64,000 nt of DNA from Telluribacter humicola (GTDB lineage: Bacteria; Bacteroidota; Bacteroidia; Cytophagales; Spirosomataceae), in the NCBI RefSeq assembly GCF_017355935.1, contig NZ_JAFIQT010000006.1, positions 293,632-357,631 on the forward strand, in the 5' to 3' direction. The first letter of the stretch is position 1; every line of letters begins with the position of its first letter. The notes under the pieces are model-generated. The model was not told the origin of the DNA. It ran no database searches and saw only the letters and a list, made by a program, of their open reading frames with translations. The translations under genes and the position numbers were made by a program. Of this stretch, positions 45,014 to 53,605 are shown one piece after another.

Positions 45014-46245
45014 TACCAGCTATGCTTTTTATGACCTGAAATAGCGTAGTACAGGATAAACATGTACAGGGGTACCATCATCCAGTAGGCTTGTTGTGTA
45101 CTGCCAATTGAATCCGCAATAGAACCATAAACAATCGGAAGTATGGCTCCCCCCGATATACCCATGATCAGCAGTGCCGCACCGGTCTTTACAAATTTTC
45201 CTAGTCCTTCGATAGCCAGAGGCCAGATGGCGCCCCACATAACGGCATGAGCCAAACCAAGAATGGCGATACAAAGTACCGACAAAAATCCCGTAGTGGT
45301 AACTGCTATGATAGTCACCACAATCCCCAGTATAGCAGAGAAGCGAAGCCATACCTGCTGCGACACAAACTTAGGGATCAGGATAATACCTATCACATAT
45401 CCAATCATCATAGCCCAGAGCGTATAGGTACCAAACAGACGAGCCTCTTCTTCGGGGAAGCCTAACGATACTCCATAGGCAATGATGGTATCACCGGCTA
45501 TTACTTCTACACCTACGTAGCAGAAAAGGGTAATCACACCCAAAACCAGATTGGGAAACTGGAATACACTTGTCTTTTTGGTATTGGCTACGCCAACTTC
45601 TTCAACGGTATCTTCTTCTTCCTCATCTACTTCGGGAAGACCTTTGGATAAACGGATCAACAGGGCCAGACCTACCAGCACGGCGGTAAGGATGAGGTAA
45701 GGACCTACTACTTTATCAAGTTCTTCTTCCTGACTTGCTGCGGCAGTACCTGATAAGAGTAAGCCTCCGATTACAACCTGGCTGATAATACCGGCTCCCT
45801 TGTTAGCCAATCCCATAATACTGATACGCTGAGCCGCGCTCTCGCGGGGACCAAGTATGGTCACATAAGGGTTAATAGCCGTTTGAAGAATAGTAAGACC
45901 TATACCGATGGAGAACAATCCCACCAGAAACATCGGGTAAGAGGCCATCTTAGCGGCGGGTGCGAAAATGATGGTACCTACGGCCATTACCAGTAGACCT
46001 ACGGACATCCCATTCTTGAAGCCTACCTTCTTCAGTACGTAGGAAGAGGGAATGGCCATGACGGTATACGAGATAAAAAAAGCAAAGGTTACCAGGTAGG
46101 AGCTGGTGTTGTCAAGATTAAAGGCTTTTTGGAAAAAGGCAATAAGGGTACCGTTGACCCAGGTTACGAATCCCAAAATAAAGAATAAGATTCCGATAAT
46201 GAGCAATGGACCCAGATAGCTGTTTTGCTTGTTCATAGAGGGCAA
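45013..46245 (-). CDS. FucP/GluP-type sugar:proton symporter (MFS)
   Basis: Inner-membrane transporter of 410 residues with twelve hydrophobic helices. The opening GPLLIIGILFFILGFVTWVN and the FAFFISYTVMAIPSSYVLKK segment are typical of the fucose/glucose-galactose permease group. An acidic linker (about 217-230, DEEEEDTVEEV) lies between the two halves. A start at the second Met (46236) is equally possible. First gene of the pair with the GHMP kinase, divergent from the pteridine genes across an operator-rich spacer. Confidence 0.88.
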   Translation of the reverse strand: MPSMNKQNSYLGPLLIIGILFFILGFVTWVNGTLIAFFQKAFNLDNTSSYLVTFAFFISYTVMAIPSSYVLKKVGFKNGMSVGLLVMAVGTIIFAPAAKMASYPMFLVGLFSIGIGLTILQTAINPYVTILGPRESAAQRISIMGLANKGAGIISQVVIGGLLLSGTAAASQEEELDKVVGPYLILTAVLVGLALLIRLSKGLPEVDEEEEDTVEEVGVANTKKTSVFQFPNLVLGVITLFCYVGVEVIAGDTIIAYGVSLGFPEEEARLFGTYTLWAMMIGYVIGIILIPKFVSQQVWLRFSAILGIVVTIIAVTTTGFLSVLCIAILGLAHAVMWGAIWPLAIEGLGKFVKTGAALLIMGISGGAILPIVYGSIADSIGSTQQAYWMMVPLYMFILYYAISGHKKHSW

Positions 46246-46566
46246 GAATTAAAAAAATAGAGGTAAAAAAAGAGCGATTACGAGAGTGTCGAAGGTCAAA
46301 CGAACTTTGTCGGATCGGTTGAGGTTTTTACTATGAATACAGGGATTTGGTACGGTTGCCAGGCGGGCAGCCGGTGCTTTGTGCAGAGTTTGACTACTTG
46401 TCATTGGGTTTGGTAAGGATTTAGGGGTAGGTGTCGTTTGAATTGTGCAAATTAATAGCATTGCAGGAAATATTAAATTATTTTATTAATTATTGTACAT
46501 CCTGTCTATGCTCCTAAAAGTGGTTTTATTGGGTACTATGGTGCTTTTTTAAACTAACTAAACAGA

Positions 46567-46600
46567 TTTGTTTAACTAATTTTTAGATTAGTTAAACAAA
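46567..46600. promoter_or_regulatory. 14-bp perfect inverted repeat, candidate operator
   Basis: TTTGTTTAACTAAT and ATTAGTTAAACAAA flank a 6-base centre (TTTTAG). A partial copy of the half-site, AAACTAACTAAACA, lies immediately before it (about 46552-46564). The lack of a T tract after it argues against a terminator. It lies 134 bp before PTPS and about 320 bp from the permease start. Confidence 0.6.
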
Positions 46601-46639
46601 ATGAAAGTTGTGCTTGTTAAGTTATGGATTTAACTTCTA

Positions 46640-46659
46640 AGAACAAGGTACCTTGTTCT
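46640..46659. promoter_or_regulatory. 20-bp perfect palindrome, candidate operator
   Basis: AGAACAAGGTACCTTGTTCT is identical to its own reverse complement, with no spacer. Such uninterrupted symmetry suits a homodimeric regulator. It lies 75 bp before the PTPS start. Confidence 0.6.
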
Positions 46660-46733
46660 GAGGCTTTAAATGTGTTGTACACAAACTTTGTAACGACATC
46701 TAAGGCATATTTTTTACTCAAAACCTAAATTGA

Positions 46734-47153
46734 ATGACGGCTAACCGAGTGGCGGTGTTCCGCAAAGAGAACTTCAATGCAGCACACCGGCTACACAATC
46801 CGAACTGGTCGGATGAAAAGAACGCACGTGTGTTTGGTAAATGCAATAACCCTAACTACCACGGTCATAATTATGATCTGATCGTACAGGTAACGGGCGA
46901 GGTAGATCCAGAGACAGGCTATGTATACGACATGAAGCAACTAAGTGATCTGATCAAGGAGCACGTGCTGGATCGATTTGACCATAAAAATTTTAACGAA
47001 GATGTTCCTGAATTCAGGGATCTGAATCCTTCGGCTGAAAACATATCCATTGTTATTTATTCCATACTACGAGATAAAATAGACTCTACTTTTGATCTGA
47101 AAATAAGATTATATGAAACAGAACGGAACTTCGTTGAATACCCCGTCGGTTGA
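46734..47153 (+). CDS. 6-pyruvoyl-tetrahydropterin synthase/QueD-family protein
   Basis: Converts dihydroneopterin triphosphate to 6-pyruvoyl- or 6-carboxy-tetrahydropterin. The 139 residues have zinc ligands H18 (FNAAHRL) and H43/H45 (YHGHNY) and the catalytic C37 in FGKCNNPNYHGHNY, a form close to eukaryotic-type PTPS. The FDHKNFNEDVPEF and PSAENISIVIYSIL segments are also standard. Its 3' end overlaps folE by 41 bp; the two act in sequence, folE product being the substrate. Biopterin-like cofactor or queuosine precursor are both possible outcomes. Confidence 0.9.
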   Translation: MTANRVAVFRKENFNAAHRLHNPNWSDEKNARVFGKCNNPNYHGHNYDLIVQVTGEVDPETGYVYDMKQLSDLIKEHVLDRFDHKNFNEDVPEFRDLNPSAENISIVIYSILRDKIDSTFDLKIRLYETERNFVEYPVG

Positions 47154-47802
47154 TGTCCAGGCCATAGAGGAATTAGGAAATGATCATATCATGACCTCCT
47201 ATGAAACTCCTCTACGCGTGGATGCTTTTGATATGGATGATGATTTGAAAGTAGAGTTGATCGAAAAGCATTTCCGCCATATCATGGAGATCATGGGGCT
47301 GGATATGACGGATGATAGCTTAAAGGGTACTCCTAAGCGTGTAGCCAAAATGTACATCAAGGAGATATTCAGCGGACTGAATCCTGAGAATAAGCCCGGC
47401 GTTACGCTTTTTGAGAACAAGTACAACTACGACCAGATGCTGGTTGAAAAGGATATTACTGTTTTCTCTAACTGCGAGCACCACTTTGTACCTATATATG
47501 GTAAGGCGCACGTGGCGTATATATCAAGTGGTAAGGTAATAGGCTTGTCAAAACTAAACCGTATCGTGCAGTACTACTCCAAACGGCCACAGGTACAGGA
47601 AAGACTTACCGTACAGATAGCCAATGAGCTGAAAGAAGCCCTGCAGACCGAAGACGTAGCCGTGGTCATAGATGCCAAGCATATGTGTGTACACTCGCGG
47701 GGTATACAGGATACGGGTAGTTCAACCATCACTACCTTCTACGGAGGCAAGTTCAGAGAGGAAGACACCAAGTCGGAATTCCTCAGACATATAAGCAACT
47801 AA
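47113..47802 (+). CDS. folE: GTP cyclohydrolase I
   Basis: Makes 7,8-dihydroneopterin triphosphate from GTP. The 229 residues include zinc ligands C121 and H124 (NCEHHF) and C192 (MCVHSRG), with the GLSKLNRIVQYYSKRPQVQE run and IQDTGSSTITTFYGGKF near the end. The start at 47113 lies within the PTPS gene; an internal Met at 47191 would avoid overlap, but the EELGNDHIMTSYETPLR segment it removes is a conserved feature of Bacteroidetes FolE, so the longer form is favoured. A terminator follows. Confidence 0.95.
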   Translation: MKQNGTSLNTPSVDVQAIEELGNDHIMTSYETPLRVDAFDMDDDLKVELIEKHFRHIMEIMGLDMTDDSLKGTPKRVAKMYIKEIFSGLNPENKPGVTLFENKYNYDQMLVEKDITVFSNCEHHFVPIYGKAHVAYISSGKVIGLSKLNRIVQYYSKRPQVQERLTVQIANELKEALQTEDVAVVIDAKHMCVHSRGIQDTGSSTITTFYGGKFREEDTKSEFLRHISN

Positions 47803-47809
47803 CACCATC

Positions 47810-47834
47810 AAATCCGGAAGCCACTTCCGGATTT
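47810..47834 (+). terminator. Terminator of the PTPS/folE unit
   Basis: AAATCCGGAAG pairs with CTTCCGGATTT around CCA, then more T residues: a classic intrinsic terminator 8 bp after folE. Confidence 0.9.
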
Positions 47835-47861
47835 TTTTTATTTAACTATATACGTCATAGT

Positions 47862-48569
47862 ATGCAATTTACTACTACTAATAAGAATTATCTGATCGTG
47901 GGGGCCAGCTCAGGTATTGGCTTTGAAATAGCCAAATGCCTCATTGATGCGGGTGCTCAAGTTTTTGTGGCCGGACGTACCCAGCCTTCTTTAGCTGCAA
48001 CCTATATAGAATGGGATGCGGAGCATCCAGATCCGGCCGCGTTTGATGCCCTTCCCGAAGTACTTCATGGAGTGGCTTACTGCCCCGGAACTATTAATCT
48101 CAAGCCATTCGGTCGGCTGACGCTGAATGACTTCAGTAAAGATCTGCAGATAAACACGCTGGGAGCGGTAGCTGTACTGCAAGCCACTATCAATCGACTC
48201 AAAAAAGCGGAAGGAGCCAGTGTGGTACTTTTCAGTACGGTGGCTGCCCGAACGGGCATGAGCTTTCATGCCTCCGTAGCTACTGCCAAAGGAGCCGTGG
48301 AGGGACTGGTCGTATCGTTGGCCGCCGAATACGCCTCGGCTCAGATACGCTTCAATGCTATTGCTCCCTCCCTGACTGATACACCTCTGGCGGGTCAGTT
48401 ACTCTCTTCGCCCGATAAGAAAGACGCTTCGGCACGGCGGCATCCTTTGCAACGGTATGGTACACCTGCTGATATTGCTCAGGCTGCCATGTACCTGCTA
48501 AGCCCGGATTCATCCTGGATCACCGGGCAAGTATTGGGAGTGGATGGTGGGATAGGTAAGCTCAAATAA
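47862..48569 (+). CDS. Short-chain dehydrogenase/reductase lacking the usual catalytic Tyr
   Basis: The 235-residue Rossmann protein has GASSGIG (13-19) for NAD(P) and catalytic Ser in VVLFSTVAA. The YxxxK motif is absent: before the Lys of SFHASVATAKGAVEGL the expected Tyr position is Val, with Phe-His further upstream. The C-terminal WITGQVLGVDGG is standard. I recall an SDR subgroup with this same H-[SA]-x-[VI]-A pattern, so the change looks like a family trait. It follows folE after a terminator; a pterin-reductase role is only a guess from position. Confidence 0.8.
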   Translation: MQFTTTNKNYLIVGASSGIGFEIAKCLIDAGAQVFVAGRTQPSLAATYIEWDAEHPDPAAFDALPEVLHGVAYCPGTINLKPFGRLTLNDFSKDLQINTLGAVAVLQATINRLKKAEGASVVLFSTVAARTGMSFHASVATAKGAVEGLVVSLAAEYASAQIRFNAIAPSLTDTPLAGQLLSSPDKKDASARRHPLQRYGTPADIAQAAMYLLSPDSSWITGQVLGVDGGIGKLK

Positions 48570-48574
48570 AAAAA

Positions 48575-48607
48575 ATGGCTGGATGGTCATCGGGACCATC
48601 CAGCCAT
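48575..48607 (-). terminator. Terminator between the SDR and TIM-barrel genes
   Basis: ATGGCTGGATGGTC pairs perfectly with GACCATCCAGCCAT around ATCGG. On the minus strand a run of T residues follows the stem, so it mainly ends the TIM-barrel gene. Confidence 0.82.
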
Positions 48608-48629
48608 CAGCAAATTGTTTATCTAAGGA

Positions 48630-49559
48630 TTAAGATACCATCTGTCCTACCTTTTCAAGCAGGGCTTTGGTAGCCTTGATACCTTCATATTCCGGCAAAG
48701 TACTTCCTTCGTATTCAATACCGGCGATTCCTTTGAAGCCGCTATCTTTCACGATCTTCATCATCTTCACGTAGTCAATCTCGGTATCATTGCCATTAGC
48801 GTCAAAGTCGTGTGTCTTGGCACTTACACCTTTGGCAAAAGGCATCAGTTCTTTTACTCCTTTGTAGCGGTCGTAGTCGTTAGCACACTCGCGTGAGTTA
48901 GGCTTGCGGTCGATGCAAAAGTTACCGAAGTCAGGCAGAGTACCTACGTTCTTCATGTTGATCTGCTTCATAACACCTGACAACCACTCACCGTTAGATG
49001 AGTACCCACCGTGGTTTTCAACGATTACATTGATGTTTGACTTAGCAGCAAATTCTCCCAGACGACCAAGTCCATCTACAGCAGCTTTGGCTACGTCCTC
49101 GGCCGAGCCTTTCCCGTAGGCATTAACACGGATGGTCTTACAACCCAGGAATTTCGCGGCATCTACCCATTTGTAGTGGTTCTCTACGGCTTTCTTACGG
49201 GTAGCATCTTCCAGCTCGGCTGTACCTCCTTCACCGTCAATCATGATCAGGTGGTTGCGTACGCCGTTGTCTTTACTACGCTTAAGTAGCTCCTTCAGGT
49301 AAGTAGTATCGTTGGCTTTATCTTTGAAAAACTGGTTTACATACTCCACGATTTCGATACCAAACTCCTTGCGGGCCAGTTCAGGAAAATCAAGATTCGT
49401 AAGTTTTTTGGCGAAAAGTGCTTTGTGCAGTGACCATTCGGCCAGTGATATCTCGTAGAACATCTTTTTAGTTGGTCCTGCCCAGATATCAGTCATTGCG
49501 GTAGTAGCCAGTGCCGTGGCACCTACCTTTTTAAGAAAATCACGTCTTGAGAAATCCAT
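48630..49559 (-). CDS. Tat-exported sugar isomerase/epimerase-like TIM-barrel protein
   Basis: The 309-residue product starts with a twin-arginine signal (RRDFLKK at 5-11, then a hydrophobic stretch to about 27), so it is folded in the cytoplasm and exported. The rest matches the xylose-isomerase-like TIM barrel (AP endonuclease 2 family): VIVENHGG near 178, [11 protein letters not shown] near 205 and GIEYEGS near 285 supply Glu/Asp/His metal ligands. Proteins of this type are abundant in Bacteroidetes and usually lack a defined substrate. Confidence 0.85.
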   Translation of the reverse strand: MDFSRRDFLKKVGATALATTAMTDIWAGPTKKMFYEISLAEWSLHKALFAKKLTNLDFPELARKEFGIEIVEYVNQFFKDKANDTTYLKELLKRSKDNGVRNHLIMIDGEGGTAELEDATRKKAVENHYKWVDAAKFLGCKTIRVNAYGKGSAEDVAKAAVDGLGRLGEFAAKSNINVIVENHGGYSSNGEWLSGVMKQINMKNVGTLPDFGNFCIDRKPNSRECANDYDRYKGVKELMPFAKGVSAKTHDFDANGNDTEIDYVKMMKIVKDSGFKGIAGIEYEGSTLPEYEGIKATKALLEKVGQMVS

Positions 49560-49871
49560 GGTTGAAGCTATTTATTGAAAGTAGAATTTTGTTCAGCTAA
49601 TAAAAGTAGCTACTCCGCTTTATTTAATGATTACAATGATAAATATTATTTTTGATAGGAAAGGACGCAGCGATTGGCTGAGCAAAAAAGTGCAGTACTT
49701 GTGAAATTTTGCTGAGGTATACTTGAAAAATAAAGAGGATAGACTGCTACAAGGATGAGAGGTAAATCGCTGTGAATGGAGACAAAGGCAGGCATTGTTT
49801 GCACTTTATTTGGTTTATTTGCACTCCACAACCAACTTTAGACCCACAGAAGTACCAGATAAACATACGTA

Positions 49872-50417
49872 ATGGAAGCAGAAAATAACTGGAAAACCCT
49901 GACCTCAGAAACGGTATACGAGAATCCGTGGATTGAAATCCAGCACCGGGAGGTAATCAATCCGGCTGGCAATGAAGGGATATACGGAGTTGTAAAGTTC
50001 AAAAATAAAGCCATTGGCATAGTACCCCTCGACGCGGATGATAACATATACCTGGTGGGGCAGTACCGGTACCCTTTGCATGAATACTCATGGGAAATAC
50101 CCGAAGGGGGAGGTCCTCTGGGTGAAGATCCTCTGGATGCAGCCAAGCGGGAGTTGAAAGAAGAGACCGGACTGGTAGCCGAATCCTGGACCCGTTTTGC
50201 CCGGATTCATACCTCTAACTCGGCTACCGATGAAGAAGGTTTTCTGTTCGTGGCGGAGGGGTTGAGCCAGTATGAGCAGGAACCGGAAGATACCGAAGAC
50301 CTGCGAATCAGAAAGCTTCCTCTTTCGGAGGCAGTAGAAATGGTAATGAGATCAGATATAACAGACGCACTTTCTGTGGCGGGTATACTGATGGTCGCAC
50401 GAATTAAGGGATTGTAA
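49872..50417 (+). CDS. Nudix hydrolase, ADP-ribose pyrophosphatase-like
   Basis: Hydrolyses nucleoside diphosphates linked to X. The 181 residues carry a complete Nudix box, G-x5-E-x7-RELKEETGL (79-101), preceded by QYRYPLHEYSWEIPEGG, the pattern of ADP-ribose/GDP-mannose pyrophosphatases. Upstream, TTTATTTGCACTCC (49814-49827) is a weak promoter candidate. The stop is 1 bp before the LysE gene start, indicating tight coupling with it. Confidence 0.88.
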   Translation: MEAENNWKTLTSETVYENPWIEIQHREVINPAGNEGIYGVVKFKNKAIGIVPLDADDNIYLVGQYRYPLHEYSWEIPEGGGPLGEDPLDAAKRELKEETGLVAESWTRFARIHTSNSATDEEGFLFVAEGLSQYEQEPEDTEDLRIRKLPLSEAVEMVMRSDITDALSVAGILMVARIKGL

Positions 50418-50418
50418 T

Positions 50419-51036
50419 ATGATTGCAGCTTTAGCCTACGGCTTCGTAACGGGTGTTTTACTTTGCTTTACGTTCGGGACCGTTTTTTTCTCCCTGGTCC
50501 AGAACAGTGTTGACAACGGGTACCGCAGCGGTGTAAAAATCGCATTTGGCGTACTTATTTGTGACATGATTTTTGTCTTTTTCGCCATCTTCGGCACCAC
50601 TTTACTACCCTCCATTGAAGGTTTTGAAAAGACTATGGCCGGAGTGGGGGTACTTTTCCTGTTGGTGCTGGGTATAGCTAATCTGTTTAAGGGGCAACCC
50701 AAAATCGCCTATCCCAAGACCCGGTTTGGCAACTTCCTTTACTACTTCTCTACCGGTTTTCTTTTGAACGGTCTCAATCCGGTTAACTTTATCAGTTGGG
50801 TCACCATAGCTACCTACATACGTACTAACCTGGAATATGATTTTCAGCAGGTACTGGTGTTTTTTGGCTTCAGCCTCTTAGCTATATTTCTTACCGAGTC
50901 CATGATCGCGGTTTTTGCCCATAAGCTCAAACGGCTCTTTACCCCCCGAACCGTGACTATCTTCAATAAGGTGACAGGAGTAGTATTCGTTCTAATAGCA
51001 TTTCAGATTCTATACACCAACTTCCTGAAAGGGTAA
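50419..51036 (+). CDS. LysE-family amino-acid/metabolite exporter
   Basis: Inner-membrane protein of 205 residues with about six hydrophobic helices. It matches the LysE/RhtB group: GFVTGVLLCFTFGTVFFSLVQ at the start, GYRSGVKIAFGVLICDMIF and GFLLNGLNPVNFISWV (conserved N-P). It begins 1 bp after the Nudix gene and ends before a very stable terminator. The exported compound is unknown. Confidence 0.85.
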   Translation: MIAALAYGFVTGVLLCFTFGTVFFSLVQNSVDNGYRSGVKIAFGVLICDMIFVFFAIFGTTLLPSIEGFEKTMAGVGVLFLLVLGIANLFKGQPKIAYPKTRFGNFLYYFSTGFLLNGLNPVNFISWVTIATYIRTNLEYDFQQVLVFFGFSLLAIFLTESMIAVFAHKLKRLFTPRTVTIFNKVTGVVFVLIAFQILYTNFLKG

Positions 51037-51051
51037 AGGGGGACAATTTAT

Positions 51052-51102
51052 AAAAGCGAAGGGGCGGAATAGAAAAATCATCTATTCCGCCCCTTCGCTT
51101 TT
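51052..51102. terminator. Very long perfect hairpin after the LysE gene
   Basis: Arms of 22 bp (51052-51073 and 51081-51102) pair perfectly around AAAATCA, with AAAA/TTTT at the ends. It separates the LysE gene from the convergent GH3 gene and can serve both strands. Confidence 0.88.
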
Positions 51103-51117
51103 GCTAGTAGAGATTAG

Positions 51118-52674
51118 TTACACGTACTGCTTATCCTTAAGAAAGCTTTCCCAGTCACTGATCACGTTTTTCTTAAGTACCCGGGGGAATTTGTGTTGAC
51201 CACCCATTTTGCCTTTAGAAGCCATCCATCCGTAGAATGCATCGTTAGGGAGTATGGTAACAAATATATCTTTCAGAGCATGATTTCTTTCAACGGCATA
51301 GTCGTCGTTAAGCTCTTTGAGTCTGTTATCAATCTTTGTTTTTAAATCATCAGCATTGGCCGGATCGTCGGTGCCAACGTACCAGTGGTGTGCAAAGAGC
51401 GATTCATGTGATACACCGGCTACTGTGAATTCTTTGACGGTTATTCCCATCTCATCCGATACCAGGTCAATCGCTTTGTTCATGTTGTCGACGGAAAGGT
51501 GCTCACCGCAGAGGCTCAGGAAGTGTTTGGTACGGCCTGTAATAACGATTTCAGCCTTGGCCTTATCTACAAACTTGACGGTATCACCAATCAGGTAGCG
51601 CCAAGCACCGGAACAGGTAGATAGCAGCAGTGCATACTCTTTGCCTTCCTCGACTTCATGGATCATCAGCGTCTCCGGATTCTCTACCAATCCACCATCC
51701 GAGTCAAAGTTCTTTTCGTTGAAGGGTACAAATTCAAAGAAAATACCATTGTCCAGTACCAGCTGCATACCTGGTGCTCCCGGACGCGTCTGGTAGGCAA
51801 TGAAGCCTTCGGATGCCAGGTAGGTATCAATATAGATAAGCGGGTGAGCCAGGAGCTTCTCAAAGCCTTTACGGTATGGTTCAAATGATACCCCCCCGTG
51901 ACCAAATACCTGCAGGCTGGGCCAGATGTCGTGGATGGTCTTTACATTATAATGGGCAATGATCTTTTCCATCAGCAGCTGTATCCAGGCCGGTACACCT
52001 ACGATAAAGCCAATGTCCCAGTCTTTAGCGGCGAGGGTTATTTCATTCAACTTTACCGCCCAGTCCTTTTCAGCCGCTATCTTCTCACCGGGTTTGTAGT
52101 ATGGCTTAAACCAGAAGGGAATCTGGCTGGCATTGATTCCACTCAGGTCACCTTCAAAATGGTTGTCACGGGCGCTGAGATTGGTACTACCTCCCAGCAT
52201 CAGGAAGCCTTTCTCGTATAAATTATCGGGTAGATCTTCGTAACGGCCCAGCGACAGGATCTGCCGGATACTGGTCTTCTGCATGGCCTTGGACATGGCC
52301 TTTGTTACAGGGATATACTTGGAGGCTGCCTCCGAAGTACCCGAGCTCAGAGCAAAGTACTTGACACGACCCGGCCAGCAGATGTTCTTCTGACCTTTTA
52401 GGGTACGTTGCCACCATTCATTATAAATCTTGTTGTAATCGTATACGGGTACTGACTTCTTATATTTTTCATAGAAGTCGTAGGGCTTCCCGAAGAGGGT
52501 ACTACTCAGTACATCCTCAAATCCGTACTTCTCCCCAAACTCCGTATATCTTGCTTTGGCTAAAAGCTTTGATAGGGTCTTTTTCTGCTGCTTGAAAGGA
52601 TTGATCTTCTTTCGGCTAGCCACTATGTTGCCGATTCGGATTCCTCTCTTAAGCAGACTTCCTACTATTGCCAT
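51118..52674 (-). CDS. GH3 auxin-responsive-promoter-family protein
   Basis: GH3 proteins are ANL-type adenylating enzymes; plant members join amino acids to acyl acids such as auxin or jasmonate. The 518 residues include the ATP-binding SSGTSEAASKYIPVT (near 110-124), FGHGGVSFEPY-like strand and YLIGDTVKFVDK plus ITGRTKHFLSLCGEHLS at the domain hinge. Bacterial GH3 substrates are not established. It starts 45 bp after surE on the same strand, so the pair is probably cotranscribed, an unexplained combination. Confidence 0.87.
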   Translation of the reverse strand: MAIVGSLLKRGIRIGNIVASRKKINPFKQQKKTLSKLLAKARYTEFGEKYGFEDVLSSTLFGKPYDFYEKYKKSVPVYDYNKIYNEWWQRTLKGQKNICWPGRVKYFALSSGTSEAASKYIPVTKAMSKAMQKTSIRQILSLGRYEDLPDNLYEKGFLMLGGSTNLSARDNHFEGDLSGINASQIPFWFKPYYKPGEKIAAEKDWAVKLNEITLAAKDWDIGFIVGVPAWIQLLMEKIIAHYNVKTIHDIWPSLQVFGHGGVSFEPYRKGFEKLLAHPLIYIDTYLASEGFIAYQTRPGAPGMQLVLDNGIFFEFVPFNEKNFDSDGGLVENPETLMIHEVEEGKEYALLLSTCSGAWRYLIGDTVKFVDKAKAEIVITGRTKHFLSLCGEHLSVDNMNKAIDLVSDEMGITVKEFTVAGVSHESLFAHHWYVGTDDPANADDLKTKIDNRLKELNDDYAVERNHALKDIFVTILPNDAFYGWMASKGKMGGQHKFPRVLKKNVISDWESFLKDKQYV

Positions 52675-52719
52675 ATTTGTTCAAGTTGAGCACTAATCTG
52701 TTGTACTTGTATTGCTGAT

Positions 52720-53544
52720 CTAGAAGTTCCAGGAATTGATGTTTTTCAGCGTTTCATAGGATGTAAGATCGTATTTGCACGGAACTACTGAAACATACCC
52801 TTGCTTAAGAGCCCATTCGTCAGTGTCTTCCTTGTCATGATCATAGTTGACAAATTCACCGGCCATCCAGAAGTACCCCCTACCGTAGGGATCTTTGCGG
52901 TAATCAAATTTCTCCTGCCATTTCGCGTTAGCCTGACGGCATACCTTAATACCTTTAATAGGTCCGTCATCAATAGAAGGTATGTTTACGTTCAGAGCTA
53001 CTCCTTTGGGGATACCATTTTGTAACGCTGCTTTGGTAATAGCCAGTATATACTCACCTACATGGCTGAAATCAGCCTCCAGGCGGTAGTCACACAGCGA
53101 AAAACCGATAGCGGGAATACCCTCCACGGCGGCTTCGATTGCGGCGGACATGGTACCCGAGTACAGTACACTTATAGAACTGTTGCTGCCGTGGTTGATG
53201 CCACTCACTACCAGGTCAGGTGTGCGGTCTTTCAGCACATAGCACTTAGCCAATTTTACACAGTCAGCCGGTGTTCCTGAGCATTCGTACTCATCAACAC
53301 CTTCAAATATCTCGGTTGAATATAAGCGAAGGGGCTCTCCGATCGTGATGGCGTGACCCATACCCGACTGAGGGCTATTAGGGGCTACAACCACCACATC
53401 TCCGAGTGTTTGCATGAGTTCTACCAGGGTGCGGATACCTAATGATGTTATTCCATCATCATTACTAACGAGTATTAGTGGTCTTTTTGTTGTTGATTCA
53501 GAATCTGTTATGTTCATTTTAAAAGATTGGTTCGTATCACTCAT
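52720..53544 (-). CDS. surE: 5'/3'-nucleotidase SurE
   Basis: Metal-dependent nucleotidase/exopolyphosphatase of the stationary-phase survival family. Metal-binding residues lie in LVSNDDGITSLG (near 25-36), APNSPQSGMG and SGINHGSN; all are intact. The 274-residue form starts at 53544; a later Met at 53517 gives 265 residues and is equally likely. The candidate promoter at 53576-53605 fits either start. GH3-family gene follows after 45 bp. Confidence 0.92.
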   Translation of the reverse strand: MSDTNQSFKMNITDSESTTKRPLILVSNDDGITSLGIRTLVELMQTLGDVVVVAPNSPQSGMGHAITIGEPLRLYSTEIFEGVDEYECSGTPADCVKLAKCYVLKDRTPDLVVSGINHGSNSSISVLYSGTMSAAIEAAVEGIPAIGFSLCDYRLEADFSHVGEYILAITKAALQNGIPKGVALNVNIPSIDDGPIKGIKVCRQANAKWQEKFDYRKDPYGRGYFWMAGEFVNYDHDKEDTDEWALKQGYVSVVPCKYDLTSYETLKNINSWNF

Positions 53545-53575
53545 TCAGAACGGCCATATTTGCAGTATGAATTGC

Positions 53576-53605
53576 CAAAATTACGTAATATGACCTCATT
53601 CGCAA
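53576..53605 (-). promoter_or_regulatory. Promoter of surE
   Basis: Minus-strand TTG (53605-53603), 19 bp, then TAATTTTG (53583-53576), matching the Bacteroidetes pattern. It overlaps the start codon region of the divergent GNAT gene. Confidence 0.6.

Larger units (their letters stand above)
46246..46733. other. Divergent intergenic region with palindromes
   Basis: About 490 bp between the sugar permease and PTPS genes. It contains a 14-bp inverted repeat (46567-46600), a 20-bp perfect palindrome (46640-46659) and a weaker TGTGT-TGT-ACACA element (46671-46683). A 70-codon minus-strand frame next to the permease start has no protein-like features. No clear TAnnTTTG box on either strand. Confidence 0.65.

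Noticed and set aside
46249..46461. 70-codon minus-strand frame before the sugar permease
   Set aside because: No protein-like segments; probably leader or promoter DNA of the permease gene.
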